A DNA stretch of 64,000 nucleotides, taken from NCBI GenBank assembly GCA_001414345.1, contig LLCB01000164.1, forward strand, positions 61,303 to 125,302. The letters run 5' to 3'. Positions 33,629 through 45,481 of this stretch are shown in pieces (position 1 is the stretch's first letter; each line of letters starts with the position of its first letter). Source of the DNA: Hymenoscyphus infarciens. Its lineage: Eukaryota; Ascomycota; Leotiomycetes; Helotiales; Helotiaceae. Position numbers and translations under genes: made by a program. The notes under the pieces are model-generated. The model worked only from the letters and a program-made list of their open reading frames with translations, was not told the DNA's origin and did no database searches.

Positions 33629-36600
33629 TCAAGCTAAAACCTCCGAGGCATCATGCCAGACCTCACCCGAACTGTCTTCCGCCGGACTACTCAATATAGC
33701 ACCAATACTCCCCATCCGCTTGATCCTCTGCGATGAGCTGGTGGGAGTGATGGGGTCACTGGAGGCGCCACTTCCAGGTGGCGTCGGCAGGGACACCTCT
33801 GCTGGCTCCATGGATTGAATGACCGTATCCCTCCCTTCATTCACACCAGAACAAGCAGTTGGCGTCTGTTCAGAATTTGAAGTCGTCGCAAGGCGACGTG
33901 ATGACCGTGTGCTATAAGCATGGGTCGGAGGATTGAAAACAGGGGGCGGTGGTAGTTCACTTCGTGCCGGCGGTAATTCATCTTGAATAGACGGGAGTGA
34001 TACTCCAGAGGGTGGATGCGTTAGCAAGTTCATACTCTTGATATCCCAACCACCAACGTTGGGAATATGATTAGAAGTGGAGTAGAACGCGTAACGACTG
34101 GCATTGGTGTTGAGGTTTCGTTTGCAGATCTCGAGAGCTTCTTTTGAAGGGATTTTGCGCATGGTAGGTATTAAGAGTCGAAGCTTTTTCCACTGCGCCA
34201 TGACATCTGCTACATGAGGGGCGTCTTTCTCTCGCTGTTCATTTTCGTCCTCGTCGTGATCTGCGCCCTGGCGCCCTCCAACCTGCTTGCCTTTGGCGTT
34301 TGTAATTCTAGATCTTGTCGGTTTGCTAGGCATTGATTGCCGCTTCTTGATGCCTCGTGGAGCAGCCGCCGCTGCCAGAGAAGTCACAGCTGTCATGGAC
34401 TTGGTTTTCCTTTTGGGGGCAGGAAGATCTTTCTTGACTTCTATTGTGGTTTCAGTCAGCGGCAGAGGTTTTTCGATAAGTGGCTCTTTATTCGCGGCAA
34501 GAGATGACCGGAATTTATTTGTCGCGAATTTATCTGGATGTGATGGTCGAGGTGCAATGTTTCCATCCCCATCGGGAAACATTCTCAGCGCGTCCAGTAT
34601 CTTGAAGGTCACCCATGCCCCATTCATTTTGTCGTCCCTCATACATTGAGGTCGAGCCCGTGGTTTCGTTTCGCCGAGTGATTCTCTCGGGTTTCGTGTG
34701 TCTAGTGACTGTCGTTTCTTCGGCTCTTCAATCGTGCCCTGAGGTAACCAGATGTCCTCCCTCCTCTGCTTTAGATCCAGCACCCAAGCATCACAGTCCC
34801 ATTCAACCCAATAATCAATGACATCTCCCCAAGTGCTTTCAGGTGGCTTCGTCCTATTCACAAACACCACAGTTCCTCCTCTACTATGTACGGCTTTGGC
34901 GAATTCCTTGACCATGATTTTTAGACCATGTACCTTTAAGCTGGTCCCCATGATCAGTAAGACGTCGGGTCCAAGCCCGATGTCATGTGTTATAAGCGGT
35001 CCAACTAGATTTGCATGGGGGTGCTCCTCCCCATAAAGAACAATATCAGGCCTCAATCGACCGATAGCTAACTCTCGTCTGCCTCTTCCGGTACGGTGGG
35101 CATTATATTCAGTACAGGACGGACAATCGGGGGCCTGTCCAGATAATGTTGCAGATTCTCGGTCTGCCTCGCTCCAACTCGATAGTTTGCCGCAAAGTCC
35201 GCACCTGAGGTCAACCAAACTCCCGTGGAGGAGCACAACTTCAACTCCTCCGTTGTGAGCAGACTGGTCGTCGATAGTCTCGGGTCTGGGTTCTCGCTGT
35301 GTTTTCGAGTGAAACCGCGCGCGATGACCTGGCCCACGTGTGAGGTTCGTACATAGCCCCAAACGTTCTTCCAGGCAATCGATGTTTTGTGTGTAATTCC
35401 TGACAAGACGCCCTCCGTCACGCAGAGTTTTGATGAAGTTGTGCGTTTCTGTCGTCGTCGTAACTTCATGTTGGATTTTTTGTCGTAATGAAGAAATGAA
35501 CATGTAGAAAATGGAAGTCGTGAATGGATCTTGCCAAACCATTGAATCAAAAAGATCCCGTCCCTTCAAATTTGGAAGACTTCGTGAGGATGTTTGTGAG
35601 GATTGTGTCGATGGTTCCTCGTCTGATGGCGAGCTCATGAAGCTCGAGGCTTCTCTCTGTAGGGTTTGTCGGCGTTTATGTGGTAATACGATACGACTTT
35701 CCTCGCTGGGAGCACTATTGAGGTCTGACGTCGTGGAGTTGGCGGGAAAGGATGTATTAATCTCGCGTTTAGGAGACTTCATAAAGAATGACGTCCCAGC
35801 GTCAGTCCCAGAGTCGACCAGACTTGGGGAATTACGATCTGAGGTGAATGGGCCCATTGAGCTGCGCATCGATCTTCGTGTTGGTTTGGGCTCGCATGCT
35901 GGTTTGCTCTGCGCTTGAACCTCAGTCTCTTCTCCCCCGCACGCCAGATGGCTCAATACGCAAGCTGAACATGGAGTATTTGAATCGCATTTCACTTTGC
36001 GCCTTCTGCAATTCTGGCAAGCTATCACAGCCCGTTTTCGTTTCAGCTGTTTCGGTCTGATGTCTGATATCGGTAGCTCCAGAGGTTTTGGCTGTGGACT
36101 ACTATTTAACATCGCCACGTCTTGTTGGTTTGCGCGCACGAAGGGGGAGTCATTTTCCGCTGTCGAGCTGCCAACTGATGAGGCTGATTGTACAGATCGG
36201 TAATGCGAGGGAATATCGAAGTCAGATAGATCGACTGACGGTGTCGTTGATCGAGTGCTGAGGGGGCTGCTGGGAGGCAATAGATTTGATGATGGCGGTC
36301 CATCACCATCATTCGATGATGATTGTGATGACGGCTTTTCCTCCTCGTCAATCACTGCCACAACATTTCCATCTGGAGCCACGACCTCGTAAAAGTATGA
36401 TGGTCTTTTCCTTTTCCTTGGTCTGTCATCGATATCGAAAGTATTTGTATGTTCCCAAGGCGGGTTCTCGAGCGATTTGTCGTATTGGGCTTGGATCAAC
36501 GAGTATAGGCCATTTTCAGATCGGAAATCCTACATTTGTTAATACCATTCATTCGCGGATCTGGGGTGCGCGACTCACTGGTATGCCACAATTGGTACTT

Positions 36601-36704
36601 ATACCAGCACCTGTAACTATAATGACCCTCTTCGACCTCCCTAAAGCATCTGCAATGCATTGCAATTCCAGGCTTGAGCCCGGTTTGACGTTGATCGTCG
36701 GCAT
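33629..36704 (-). CDS. Hst3/Hst4-type sirtuin deacetylase with an inserted Zn2Cys6 zinc cluster
   Basis: Predicted NAD-dependent histone deacetylase of 1008 residues. Exon 1 36704-36579, intron 36578-36530, exon 2 36529-33629. Catalytic landmarks: VTGAGISTNCGIP/DFRSENGLYSL (residues ~30-54), LKGRDLFDSMVWQDP (363-), NYTQNIDCLEERLG (~420-433), catalytic His in VVLLHGSL (477), zinc Cys 485/488 and 511/514, GRLRPDIVLYGEEHP, IMGTSLKVHG and VFVNRTKPPES. The long basic C-terminal extension is typical of fungal Hst3/4 relatives. Between the Rossmann start and LKGRDLF sit ~300 residues, largely disordered, that include a canonical GAL4-type cluster, cysteines 213, 216, 223, 229, 232 and 239 (ACQNCRRRKVKCDSNTPCSAC), preceded by KRKR. 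The cluster lies in the same uninterrupted exon as the catalytic core, so it is not a splice artefact. Nuclear, likely acting on histone H3 by family analogy. Confidence 0.88.
35939..36019 (-). other. Zn2Cys6 cluster segment within the sirtuin
   Basis: Encodes residues 213-239: C-x2-C-x6-C-x5-C-x2-C-x6-C with the basic RRRKVK loop after the second Cys. All six ligands and spacings match GAL4-type DNA-binding domains. There is no obvious coiled-coil linker after it, so it may bind as a monomer or serve as a protein-interaction zinc module. Confidence 0.85.
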
Positions 36705-38241
36705 TTTGTAATCTGCAGTATCTGCAATGTTTTTTCTGGCAGCAGTTCATCGGCGACCACAAAATTTTCAGTAGTATTACCCCTCCCGTCCCTTCTTGTG
36801 TGGTGTGTGAATCACAAGCCCAATATACTCCACAGCGGCCTTCAAGATACACCACAATCCCCAGACTGCATTTCCAATCAAATCTCCGGAAAATGACACG
36901 GATTGGTGCCTAATTTGACTCGTACTCGTGGACACTACAAGAATGCCCTGGGCGTGGTTTGTGGTTCGGATGCATCCAACTCTGGAAACAAAGGAACTCG
37001 GAGGAGCGAGATCTCGCGGGGTTTTGATTGAACACTGGGTGTTTCTTTATAGATATTCAACAATTAAACGTCCGCAGATCCCTCGTTATCATGCGCTCCG
37101 AGGTCGTGATGTGGAGGAAGCTGGATAGGAACGCCCGCGCAAGAACTCGTCCTCGTAGATGGGAAATGACCGCAGAGAGTAAAAATTTGTATGTGTGCGG
37201 AATGCTGCTCGCGAGGTTTTATTCGTGGATAGGCTGTGCCCTCCAATTGTGTATTAATCCGACGTGTGTGGTGTTGGAATCGACGCGTAGGTAGCCCGGA
37301 CGGTGGCACGAATCGGTTCGTTCGTAATGATTTCTCTCGCTGCAGATCTCGCAGACAATTCCCACAGACTAAGGCCAGACTCCAAAAGAATAAATCGAGG
37401 GTGCAAAGGGTGCAGCTGGTGAGGTGTTGAATCGAGGGCGATGAGGTTGAGGTTGAGAGCGAGTGGTATTGGGGCTCGCGGTAAAGTAAAGTAAAGTAAA
37501 CTAAAGTAAAGAGAACGCGGTTGATAAGCGGCGCTGTTTACTTGCGTCTTGCCTTCAGCTGGGCTGGTCCGAGTCATCCCTGTTGGAGGTCTGATTAGCG
37601 AGTTAGCGTCTCTCTTCCCCACAAAGTGACAATGACACGACCTCAGAAATGTCCCGACCTCAACTCTCCTTCCTTCACCTTTTCTTCCTGTCTTCAAACA
37701 TCTCGAGGCTTCATTTTTTCATCGCGAGATTCACCCGTTCCGTCCTTCACTTTGCTTTCTACTCTGTTCACTCCGGCCCATCCTTCACTCAGCTCTGTGT
37801 TACACCGTCCAGCCCCCAACTCTGCTAGCGCAAGGTCAGGCCGTCCAGTGATCAGGCCGCTGAAATATCAAACTACCCTCCCCTCCCCTAAATTTCGTGT
37901 CTTTGCGAATCCTTGAAACTGTGCATACTGAGATTGCTTGCGAACAAGCGTTCATACCCAGAGCCAGGCGTGTTTCGAGTAGTACAGAAACAGGGCGAAG
38001 GGATCTATTCCACCGTTTGCTGCTTAGGTGGCAGCGAATGAACGACAGCAAGCACTTGAAAATTATGGATTAGAACACCAAACTTCCCAAACTCGACGGG
38101 AAGTGCTGTTCAAGAGTCATCATGTTACATTTTCATGGCAATTGAAAATTATGGGGAAGGGGTTCTCCCTGCTTTTTTCCATTATCTGGGTGCTTGACCT
38201 TCATCTTTTCTGTCTTTGGGTGTACTCCTCCACTTTTCGCC
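36705..38241. other. Long divergent intergenic region
   Basis: 1.5 kb between the sirtuin start and the + strand gene at 38242. Several ORFs (for example 37254-37697 on the minus strand) are arginine/proline/serine-biased with no domain and are not called. A (TAAAG)n microsatellite lies at about 37482-37512. C/T-rich tracts at 37630-37910 suggest leader or promoter sequence. Confidence 0.4.
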
Positions 38242-38983
38242 ATGGTCAAAAACTTACAATTTGTTTGGCCCAAGGATGGTCCGAAAGGAAAGAGTGGTCA
38301 TCGTGGATTTTGGGGCAGATTCAACAATGTTGTCACCAATCGTGGCCCGGATATCTTCCTTCAACGAAAGGGGGACAAAACTCCCATCAAGCCTGATGAA
38401 TGGGGGAATTGGTATGTCATAGTCCAAGAAGTCCTATATTTGCACCGACTGATCTCCTCTAGGGATGGATATACCGACTCCAACGCCCAATTAATCGAGA
38501 ATACTCGTCAATGGATGTCACGAGGTGTCCAAAGATACGACCCTCATACCAGAAGATACAAAACATGGGCCATCAACGACGACCACCTCCAACAAGGCCC
38601 AGATGGACTCGGTCCTGGTTATTACCCACATTTTACCGCTTTGGAGTATGATCGAATGTCAAGAAGATTGGATCGTGGGCACAGAGTAGTCCCTGGGAAA
38701 ATGGGTCGCGGCTGGAACGAATACGGTCCGAAGGTTCGTATTCATTCTCCGAGCGGAAGAGTTTCTTTACTAAATTCTGTAGCGCTTTCGTCAAGAACAC
38801 GATTGGTTTTGGCAAGAGGCTCATCGAGTTGCTGAAAACCGGAGGGAAGGTCTTCCGGACTATGCCGATGTCAATCAAAACTTCTTGATGCATCAATGTT
38901 GGCCTAGTGATTTGAATGACTGGTCTATTGCTGAAGGACTGGGGCGCGGCCGTCGCCGAGGGAATTTCAGATGGCCGGGGTAA
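38242..38983 (+). CDS. Conserved hypothetical fungal protein
   Basis: A 213-residue protein from exons 38242-38411, 38463-38733 and 38783-38983; donors gtatgt and gttcgt, acceptors ctctag and tgtag, frame closes. The N-terminus is MVKNLQFVWPKDGPKGKSGH, followed by GFWGRFNNVVTNRGPDIF and LQRKGDKTPIKPDEWGNW. The middle has NTRQWMSRGVQRYDPHTRRY and GPGYYPHF; the end reads DWSIAEGLGRGRRRGNFRWP. It is rich in Trp, Arg and Gly with no signal peptide or membrane helix. I recall similar short proteins in related fungi but know no function. Two introns restoring one frame make the gene model solid. Confidence 0.72.
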
Positions 38984-39545
38984 TTGATTATTTGGGAATG
39001 TGTAGCCTGTCGTTCTTTTCTTTCAAGGACATGTATAGATCTATCTGTCTGAGGAAGGTACTGAATTGAGAGAGTATTTTTCTTGGGAAGATACCGAAAG
39101 GCTACACCCCATTGGTCCAATGCAGCAAATATTGCTTTTAGTAGAACAGCTTAGAGAATTGAATTTTGCTTCACTCTTCCCATTCAGGTACTTCTTTCCG
39201 TTCTTAAAACCGGAGAATATGATTGGCGGGGATTAACCTTTGACAGGTCGCATTGGCAAGCCCCCCACTCCCTTCCTCGCCTGACCTTCCCCACCGGCCC
39301 ATCACCTAGCGGCTTGGGGAACGAGGGGAAGCGGGGGAAAGGGCGAACTATCAAGTTACCCGAGCTCATGTGCTCATATGCCAGCAAACTCAATACGACT
39401 TCCATTCCTCTCGTATCTCTCCTGCATTTAAATTTCTTTTCCTTCCCCTTTTTCACTCTCAAATCAACACAAGACTTCCAGATTTATCGAACCCTTCATC
39501 TAAACAAACATTACGCCACCTCCCATTCCAACATCCTTCTTCAAC
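38984..39545. other. Intergenic region, promoter of the second monooxygenase
   Basis: The 3' flank of the preceding gene and a C/T-rich leader (about 39400-39540) before ATG 39546. No additional gene recognised. Confidence 0.4.
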
Positions 39546-41646
39546 ATGGCAACCGTTGAAGTCCCCGTACGACCCGTCGACCCTGTTCCTTCTCACAATA
39601 GAATCGAACCAGGGTCCTTCCCTCTCCCCATCCAACCCCTTCCCACAGCCAACACCAAATCCGAAAACCCGAAAGCAACAGTCGAAGCTTGGGTCACATC
39701 ATTTAACGCCGCACTATCCGAAAACGACGTCCCCGCTCTCACCAAACTCTTCCTGGCCTCTGATTCCTATTGGCGGGATCAACTCTGTCTTTCCTGGGAT
39801 TTCCATACGCTTCAAGGTCGTGAGAAGATCGCTAGCTTCCTCGCTCAAAGTGATGGGAAGGAGAAGGGGGTTCGCGTCAAGTCCGTGGCTCTTGATACTT
39901 CTTCGCCCATACATGAGGCAAGAAATGGTAGTCTCGGTCCGCTGCCCACTGTTTCCTCGTTCTTGAAGGTTGAGACGGATGTTGGGACTGGTGGGGGAGT
40001 GGTGAATTTAGTGTTTGACGAGGGGGAGAAGCAGTGGAAGGCATTTACTCTTTTTACTTTTTTGAATGAGTTGAGGGGTCATGAGGAGAGGACTGGGGAG
40101 AAGAGAGCTTATGGGTAGGTGTTTTCCGAGTTTCTTTTTGTTCTTTGGGGGGCACTTTCTGGAAATGGCAATACTGATTTTAGCAGGTATGAAGCTGAGA
40201 AGGAAGGTAGCAGTTGGGGTGAGAAGAGAGCGGGAGAGGATAACCTTGAAGATGCGGAACCAGCTGTTTTGATTGTTGGTATGTTTGTTTCTCCCTTTTC
40301 TCATATTTAGTTTCTGGTTCCTTGACTTTGACGAGAGCTGATGAGATATAGGTGCCGGACAGGCAGGTCTTGCAACTGCGGCGAGACTCAAGATGCTTGG
40401 TGTCAAGTCTTTGATCGTGGACAAGAATAAGCGAGTTGGTGATAATTGGCGAAGTCGCTATGCAAGTCTTGTGCTTCATGATCCGGTTTGGTTCGATCAC
40501 TTGCCTTATATGAACTTCCCAGAGTATTGGCCTGTTCATTCTCCTAAGGATAAATTGGGGGATTGGCTGGAGGCGTATGCTAAGTTCTTAGAGTTGACTA
40601 CTTGGTGTGAGACTTCCATTGAAAAATCGTCTTGGGATGAAAAGTCGAAGAAGTGGACTGTTAGCTTGACTTCCGGCAGCGAGCATGGGATTACGAAGAC
40701 TACTACTATTCATCCAAAGGTAAGTTCTCTCCTCTCTTGGTTTAGAAGTCGCACTGACATATTTCAGCACATCGTAATGGCAACCGGCCACAGCGGCGAG
40801 CCCTCGTTCCCCTCTCATATCCCCGGTATCTCTTCCTTCAAAGGAACACTCATCCACTCCTCCAAATTTACAGGCGTCCTCCCCTCTCACGGTCAAAACA
40901 AACGCGCCATCATCGTAGGCTCCTGCAACTCAGGCCACGACATCGCAAAACACTACCACGAGCAGGGTTACCACACAACCATGATACAACGCTCCTCAAC
41001 CTTCGTCGTCAAAGTAAAGACTAATTCAGATTCCATGGCCATGCTTTACGGTCAACACGGGCCACCCACCGAAATCGCAGATACTCTCTTCTTATCTCTT
41101 CCTTTTCGAGTTCTCAAAGGTTTGAATGTTGAAGCTACGAATATGGTCAATGAAATTGATAGAGAAACATTGAAGGGACTTGAGAAGGCAGGTTTCAAAC
41201 TCGATAAGGGCGTTGATGATTCCGGACTGTGGATTAAATATCTTCAACGCGGGGGAGGGTATTACCTCGACTCGGGGGCTTCACAGATGATCATCGATGG
41301 GAAGATCCACGTCAAGCAAGGGTCGGAGATCACTGAGGTTCTTGAAAATGGTCTGAAGTTCGATGATGGCACGACGCTTGAGGCGGATGATGTTATTTTT
41401 GCGACTGGGTATCAGAGCATGAATACTAGCGCGGAACGTATCTTTGGTAAGGAGATTTCTGGGAAGACTAAGGGCGTTTGGGGGTTGGATGAGGAGGGCG
41501 AGATTCGGTGTCTTTGGAGAGGTAGTGGACATCCAGGCTTCTGGTATATGGCTGGGAATTTGTTTTTGTGTCGGTGGTATTCTAGGAGATTGGCGCTGCA
41601 GATCAAGGGGATTGAGGAGGGGTTGTTTGAGCAGGGTGTAGTTTAG
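39546..41646 (+). CDS. FAD/NAD(P)-dependent monooxygenase with SnoaL-like N-terminal domain (YUCCA-type)
   Basis: A 635-residue flavoprotein. Exons 39546-40114, 40187-40278, 40352-40719 and 40768-41646. The third intron (40720-40767, 48 bp) leaves the frame open if retained, but its gtaagt...tttcag borders and the split of HPK/HIVMATGHSG show it is real. Residues ~40-190 look like a SnoaL/NTF2-like fold (AWVTSFNAALSENDVPALTK, SWDFHTLQGREKI). Then come a FAD motif GAGQAGLATAARL at ~221, KRVGDNWRSRYASLVLHDP, a MATGHSGEPS segment, a second Rossmann motif IIVGSCNSGHDIA, and C-terminal VIFATGYQSM and GLDEEGEIRCLWR. This two-domain architecture is common in fungal flavin monooxygenases related to plant YUCCA. 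Substrate unknown; no cluster partners nearby. Confidence 0.9.
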
Positions 41647-42211
41647 GTGGATAGTTAAGGTGTTAGTGTTTGAGGGGAGGGGCTTGAAGTGTTATTGAGA
41701 AACCGGCAAATGGTGGCCTGTGGGTTTGTTTTTGGGATTTGTTGAGGTTTCTTTTTCTTCTGCTGGTAGATATTAGATTATGTGGACTACCCTGAGAAAG
41801 GAAGTTGTATTGGCTGTCTGAATTTGTGAGAGTGAGAGGTTGGGGTTCACTTACTGCATTACTGCATTGCTGGTTGCTGGGCAATTATGGGTTCGGAGGG
41901 AGGGGTTAGACACAGAGGAGAGATCAACACGTGTAGTAAATTAACAATGGCATTGTCTCAATCTCAACCACAGAACTCTGAACAAAGAAAATCTCTCCTC
42001 TGTTACATACAATTTCTTTGTTTCCGATATCTCCTAAACTACCTAGGTATGGGAAACAGCAGAAACACGAAATAGATTCAACCTTTTAAATCCACCTGCG
42101 CTGGTCGCATTCTCTTCCTCCAAACACCCCTACCATAGCACCATTGCAGCTCCGAACCCATCTCCTCTCAATCCAAATTCACGCACCAGAAACCCATGCA
42201 ATCATTCAAAA
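41647..42211. other. Intergenic region
   Basis: The 3' flank of the monooxygenase and leader of the next small gene; short ORFs are shadows. No other element recognised. Confidence 0.4.
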
Positions 42212-42535
42212 ATGTGCCACTACGCAATCCCCTTCTACGCATGCAACCATTTCTCCCGCGGACCCTACATTATTGAACCCTGTGCCGCAGTTCACATCGC
42301 AAGGTTAACGGGTATTGGAAGTTTCCTCGCTTGCAATCCACTCCGGGACTTTCGGTACTACTGGAATGGAGAGGGGGAATGCGGATATTGTCTGGAAAGG
42401 AGGAGGAGGCGGAAAGGATGGGTAGGTCCAAGTGTGAGAATGGAAGAAACGCACGAGGAAGAGAAGAGAAGAGAGAGGAAGGAAAAGGAGGACAGGAAAA
42501 CGAGTACTTGGGGGTTTCCGGTGACTTTGTTGTAA
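42212..42535 (+). CDS. Small Cys/His-rich hypothetical protein
   Basis: An intronless 107-residue protein starting MCHYAIPFYACNHFSRGPYI, then a cysteine-spaced body (EPCAAVHIARL, FLACNPLRDF, GECGYCLERRRRR) and a highly charged Arg/Glu/Lys tail. The opening M-C-x(7)-AC-x-H and later C-x2-C pattern is shared by many small fungal proteins and resembles the N-terminus of the RING-like gene at 11531, suggesting metal binding. No function is known. The leader before it is C-rich, consistent with a promoter. Confidence is limited by size and lack of introns. Confidence 0.5.
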   Translation: MCHYAIPFYACNHFSRGPYIIEPCAAVHIARLTGIGSFLACNPLRDFRYYWNGEGECGYCLERRRRRKGWVGPSVRMEETHEEEKRRERKEKEDRKTSTWGFPVTLL

Positions 42536-44700
42536 GGCGTAAGGATAGCGGGAAATTAATCAACGGGCAGTTGGGTGGTTGAGGTCACCTGAGGAGTTTC
42601 AATGAGGTCGGGCTCTGAAGTTGGGTTTAAAACATATGTGGGTCTAACTTTGTTGAAATGTTTGCATCACAACCCATCGCCACCAATGAGGTTCATTCGT
42701 TTTGGATCTTAGCCATTTACCCACTTAGTTGTATCCTTGATTGGGTGTTCAATTCACTAATGATACAGACTTAGTAACCTCCACCACAATCCAACCAACG
42801 CCAGTACTGTGTAGTCGTAATTTGGTGTTTGTTAGAGTGTACCGTGCGCTTGTCTTTCGTAGAGACTTCTAATAGTACTTCTGTTTTTAGACAGCGCTAA
42901 GCATAACCTATAGACTTGAGGTTTTCCCTTTCTATTTTAGCTTTTTGTACTATTCGTGATGTTTCTATACTTACTAAGTTCACCAGGACGCTAGAGTTGA
43001 TAAAGGTGTAAGCCTAGACAGCTCGCTACTATATACTAAAACTTATCTTAAAAGTCGCGGCTAAAAGATACATTAGCAGAATATCGAAAACACCTAAGTG
43101 GGATTAAATCAACTATCTCGGTGTTAGTTCTCTATAAAACAATCAGCAGGATACTTTTCCTCAACTCAGTAAAGGAGATTAAAGATAGACTACTTGTGCT
43201 AAAAAATAGCTAATACCCAACTACAACTTGAGCCCTACCTCTTGTCAACGAATTAGCATGAGAGTGTTAGAGTGACATGTGAGATCACAAGCAAAGAAAC
43301 TTCAAAATATAACAAGCAAAGCGATAATTGTAGAACAGGGTCCTATATGCGGGATTCGTGGGATGGGCTAACCTTCATATTTCATATTTTCACAGAAATT
43401 ATAATAGAACTAGGTCCCAATTGATAGCGTCCCTAATCATCAGGAGATTATCTAGGTATTATACCAGGAGCATTTGGTATCGTACGTATCGACCGTAGTG
43501 CATTAAATAATCAAGGTCAAAGTAGTTTGCGACAACTGAATTAGTTGCAAGATAAGAATAGAGACTCGAGAGCTGCAAACACTAAATCGCTAAATTCATC
43601 TTAAGTCAATTGATTTAATTTTTCTGGTCTATTGTATAATAATTTTAAGTAAATCTTGCTGAACTGAATCGTTGACCAAAGGAAAGAATGCAGTAAGTGC
43701 TATTGGCTTCTGTATAAGCGAGATATGAACACTTGATGTTTATCATGTTTGAATTGGTGCTTCATAGACTAAAATCAATGAATCAATTTCTATTGATAGG
43801 GAAACAATTGTTAAAACTTTCATGCACGCCTAGTAATAGTATTCAGTAATCAACTTTAATGTTTTATAGCTGGTGAGTTGATCTAGCAAAAAGTGGAACA
43901 AGCAACTGGATTTCAGGAGATCATTATTGTTCCTTTGAAGCTATTATAAAGTAAGCCCGGCACAAACTTCAACAACATACCTAGGTATGAATGAGAAATC
44001 TCTTCACGTGATATGGAATTTCGCTAAGCTTAGCAACTAAAAATGCCATTTCGTGAACAGTTCTAATTTGAAAGTTCAATGAATTCCTGATTGCTATGAG
44101 AGAACAAAAAGCCACAAAATGAACAGTTCTCCAATGAAGCATAGTATTAATGAGAGATAAGTATGATCCTCTTCTTTTTCAAAGCTACTAGGAAGGGAAG
44201 CCTTTCAACAAACTTAGCGCAGCCGGCTAAAGTCCGGTAAATTCTGGAATGCGTTGACAACCAGAGCCGGTTACGCTAACCCAAATTTGGATGGCATTTT
44301 TGATATCTACCTTACCTAGAACCTTATTTCACAAACAAGACTTCAGCTTCACTTCAAGGGCACGCTACCAAGAGGGGGGTTTGTTTGCAATATTTGCAAA
44401 CACAGTCTAGCAGGTGAGTACTTGTATATCGCAGTCCAAATGAACTCTGCTAATAATCATAATCTAAACAGGATCGCCAAAGGTAAAGCAAGAATTTCAA
44501 GAAGTGTTGGCTCGTGGTGTAGAATCGGGGGTGGTTGAAGAGGATCCCACTTCTCCGGGGATTCCTTTGGATTGGCGATTGGATCCAGCAGAGAGGGAAG
44601 GTCTGAGTTTTGAATGCGCCGTACTTTGTTAGAAGAAGCCAAGCCACCGGAAGGAACGATAAAAATCTTTGCACGATGGTTCCTGAGGTTGAGAATGAAT
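42536..44700. other. Gene-poor region
   Basis: Over 2 kb of AT-leaning DNA with stops in all frames and no ORF of interest until the ends. The base composition is less extreme than in the RIP blocks. Small minus ORFs at 44450-44674 may be the tail of the decayed DUF6536 gene. No tRNA or repeat identified. Confidence 0.4.
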
Positions 44701-45481
44701 TTAGCCGTCTAACGTTTTCATGTAGAAAAACGCGGAAAGATATATGACTTGCAGCAATTTCCGCGCGTTATGGTGATTATATGATTCCAAACAGACTTTA
44801 TTTTCCAGTCTATTGAGTTCCCCGGCCACTGCTTTCTTCTGCATGTCCAGGACGTGACTGTATAGTTTGTCGATATTGTATCGCGCGCCGCTGATATTCA
44901 ACTCAAAGTTGAGAAGGTCTCCATTCATATCAACGAATTCCGACCGAGGAGGGACAGGATGTGGACTTCCTTGGATGTATGCTGGAGGTAAGGCGAAAAC
45001 GTTGTAACTGTTGTCTGCTGCGAAAACCACTTAATTGTACCCATTCCAGGTTTATCAGTCAGAGTCAATACTAGCAACACGAGGATATGAACTGACAGTA
45101 AATGAAGAGGGAATGATGAAAAAGCAAGGATCAACCAAAAAGTCGTTTTTTCCAGCCAATCCGAGTCAAGTTTCGAATACTCGGGACCCCAATGTCCAAC
45201 CAAGCACCCCTAGCATGGGATTCCATCCACGTCTTCTCGAGTTGGAGCGGACAGACATTGCATGCAGTAATTGCTCCCACTGAGAAGAGCCGTGCCCAAA
45301 TATTCAACAGTAAATGAACAATGGTGTTGAGTCTATGTGCAGTGGTACAGTTCCTAGAAAAAAGTGTGTAGGTTCTGCTATCATGTTCAGTATGTGATAG
45401 AACACCCCAGATGAGGACAATGAGATTAATAACAAGGACTAAAGTGAAAGGCAGGCGAAGAAAAAGACTCCGGAGCACCAT
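44701..45481 (-). pseudogene. Decayed DUF6536 membrane protein gene
   Basis: Segments of the fungal DUF6536 family appear in order on the minus strand but in alternating frames: RLNTIVHLLLNIW (frame 1), LLSGSNYCMQCLSAPTREDV (frame 2), SHARGAWLDIGVPSIRNLTR (frame 1), TTFWLILAFSSFPLHLL (frame 2), then YN-stop-VVFAADNSYNVFAL. At least three frameshifts are needed, one in the A-run of ctggaaaaaacg (~45140), plus a TAA where the family has Ser, and the intron before YNS seems to have lost its acceptor. The N-terminal helix FTLVLVINLIVLIWGV is present; the C-terminal domain is mostly gone. This is clearly a relic. Its upstream start could not be placed. Confidence 0.75.

Noticed and set aside
16411..41646. 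A secondary-metabolite cluster built around the two flavin monooxygenases
   Set aside because: They are 21 kb apart with no synthase, transporter or other tailoring enzyme between them, and a sirtuin, repeats and unknown genes intervene.
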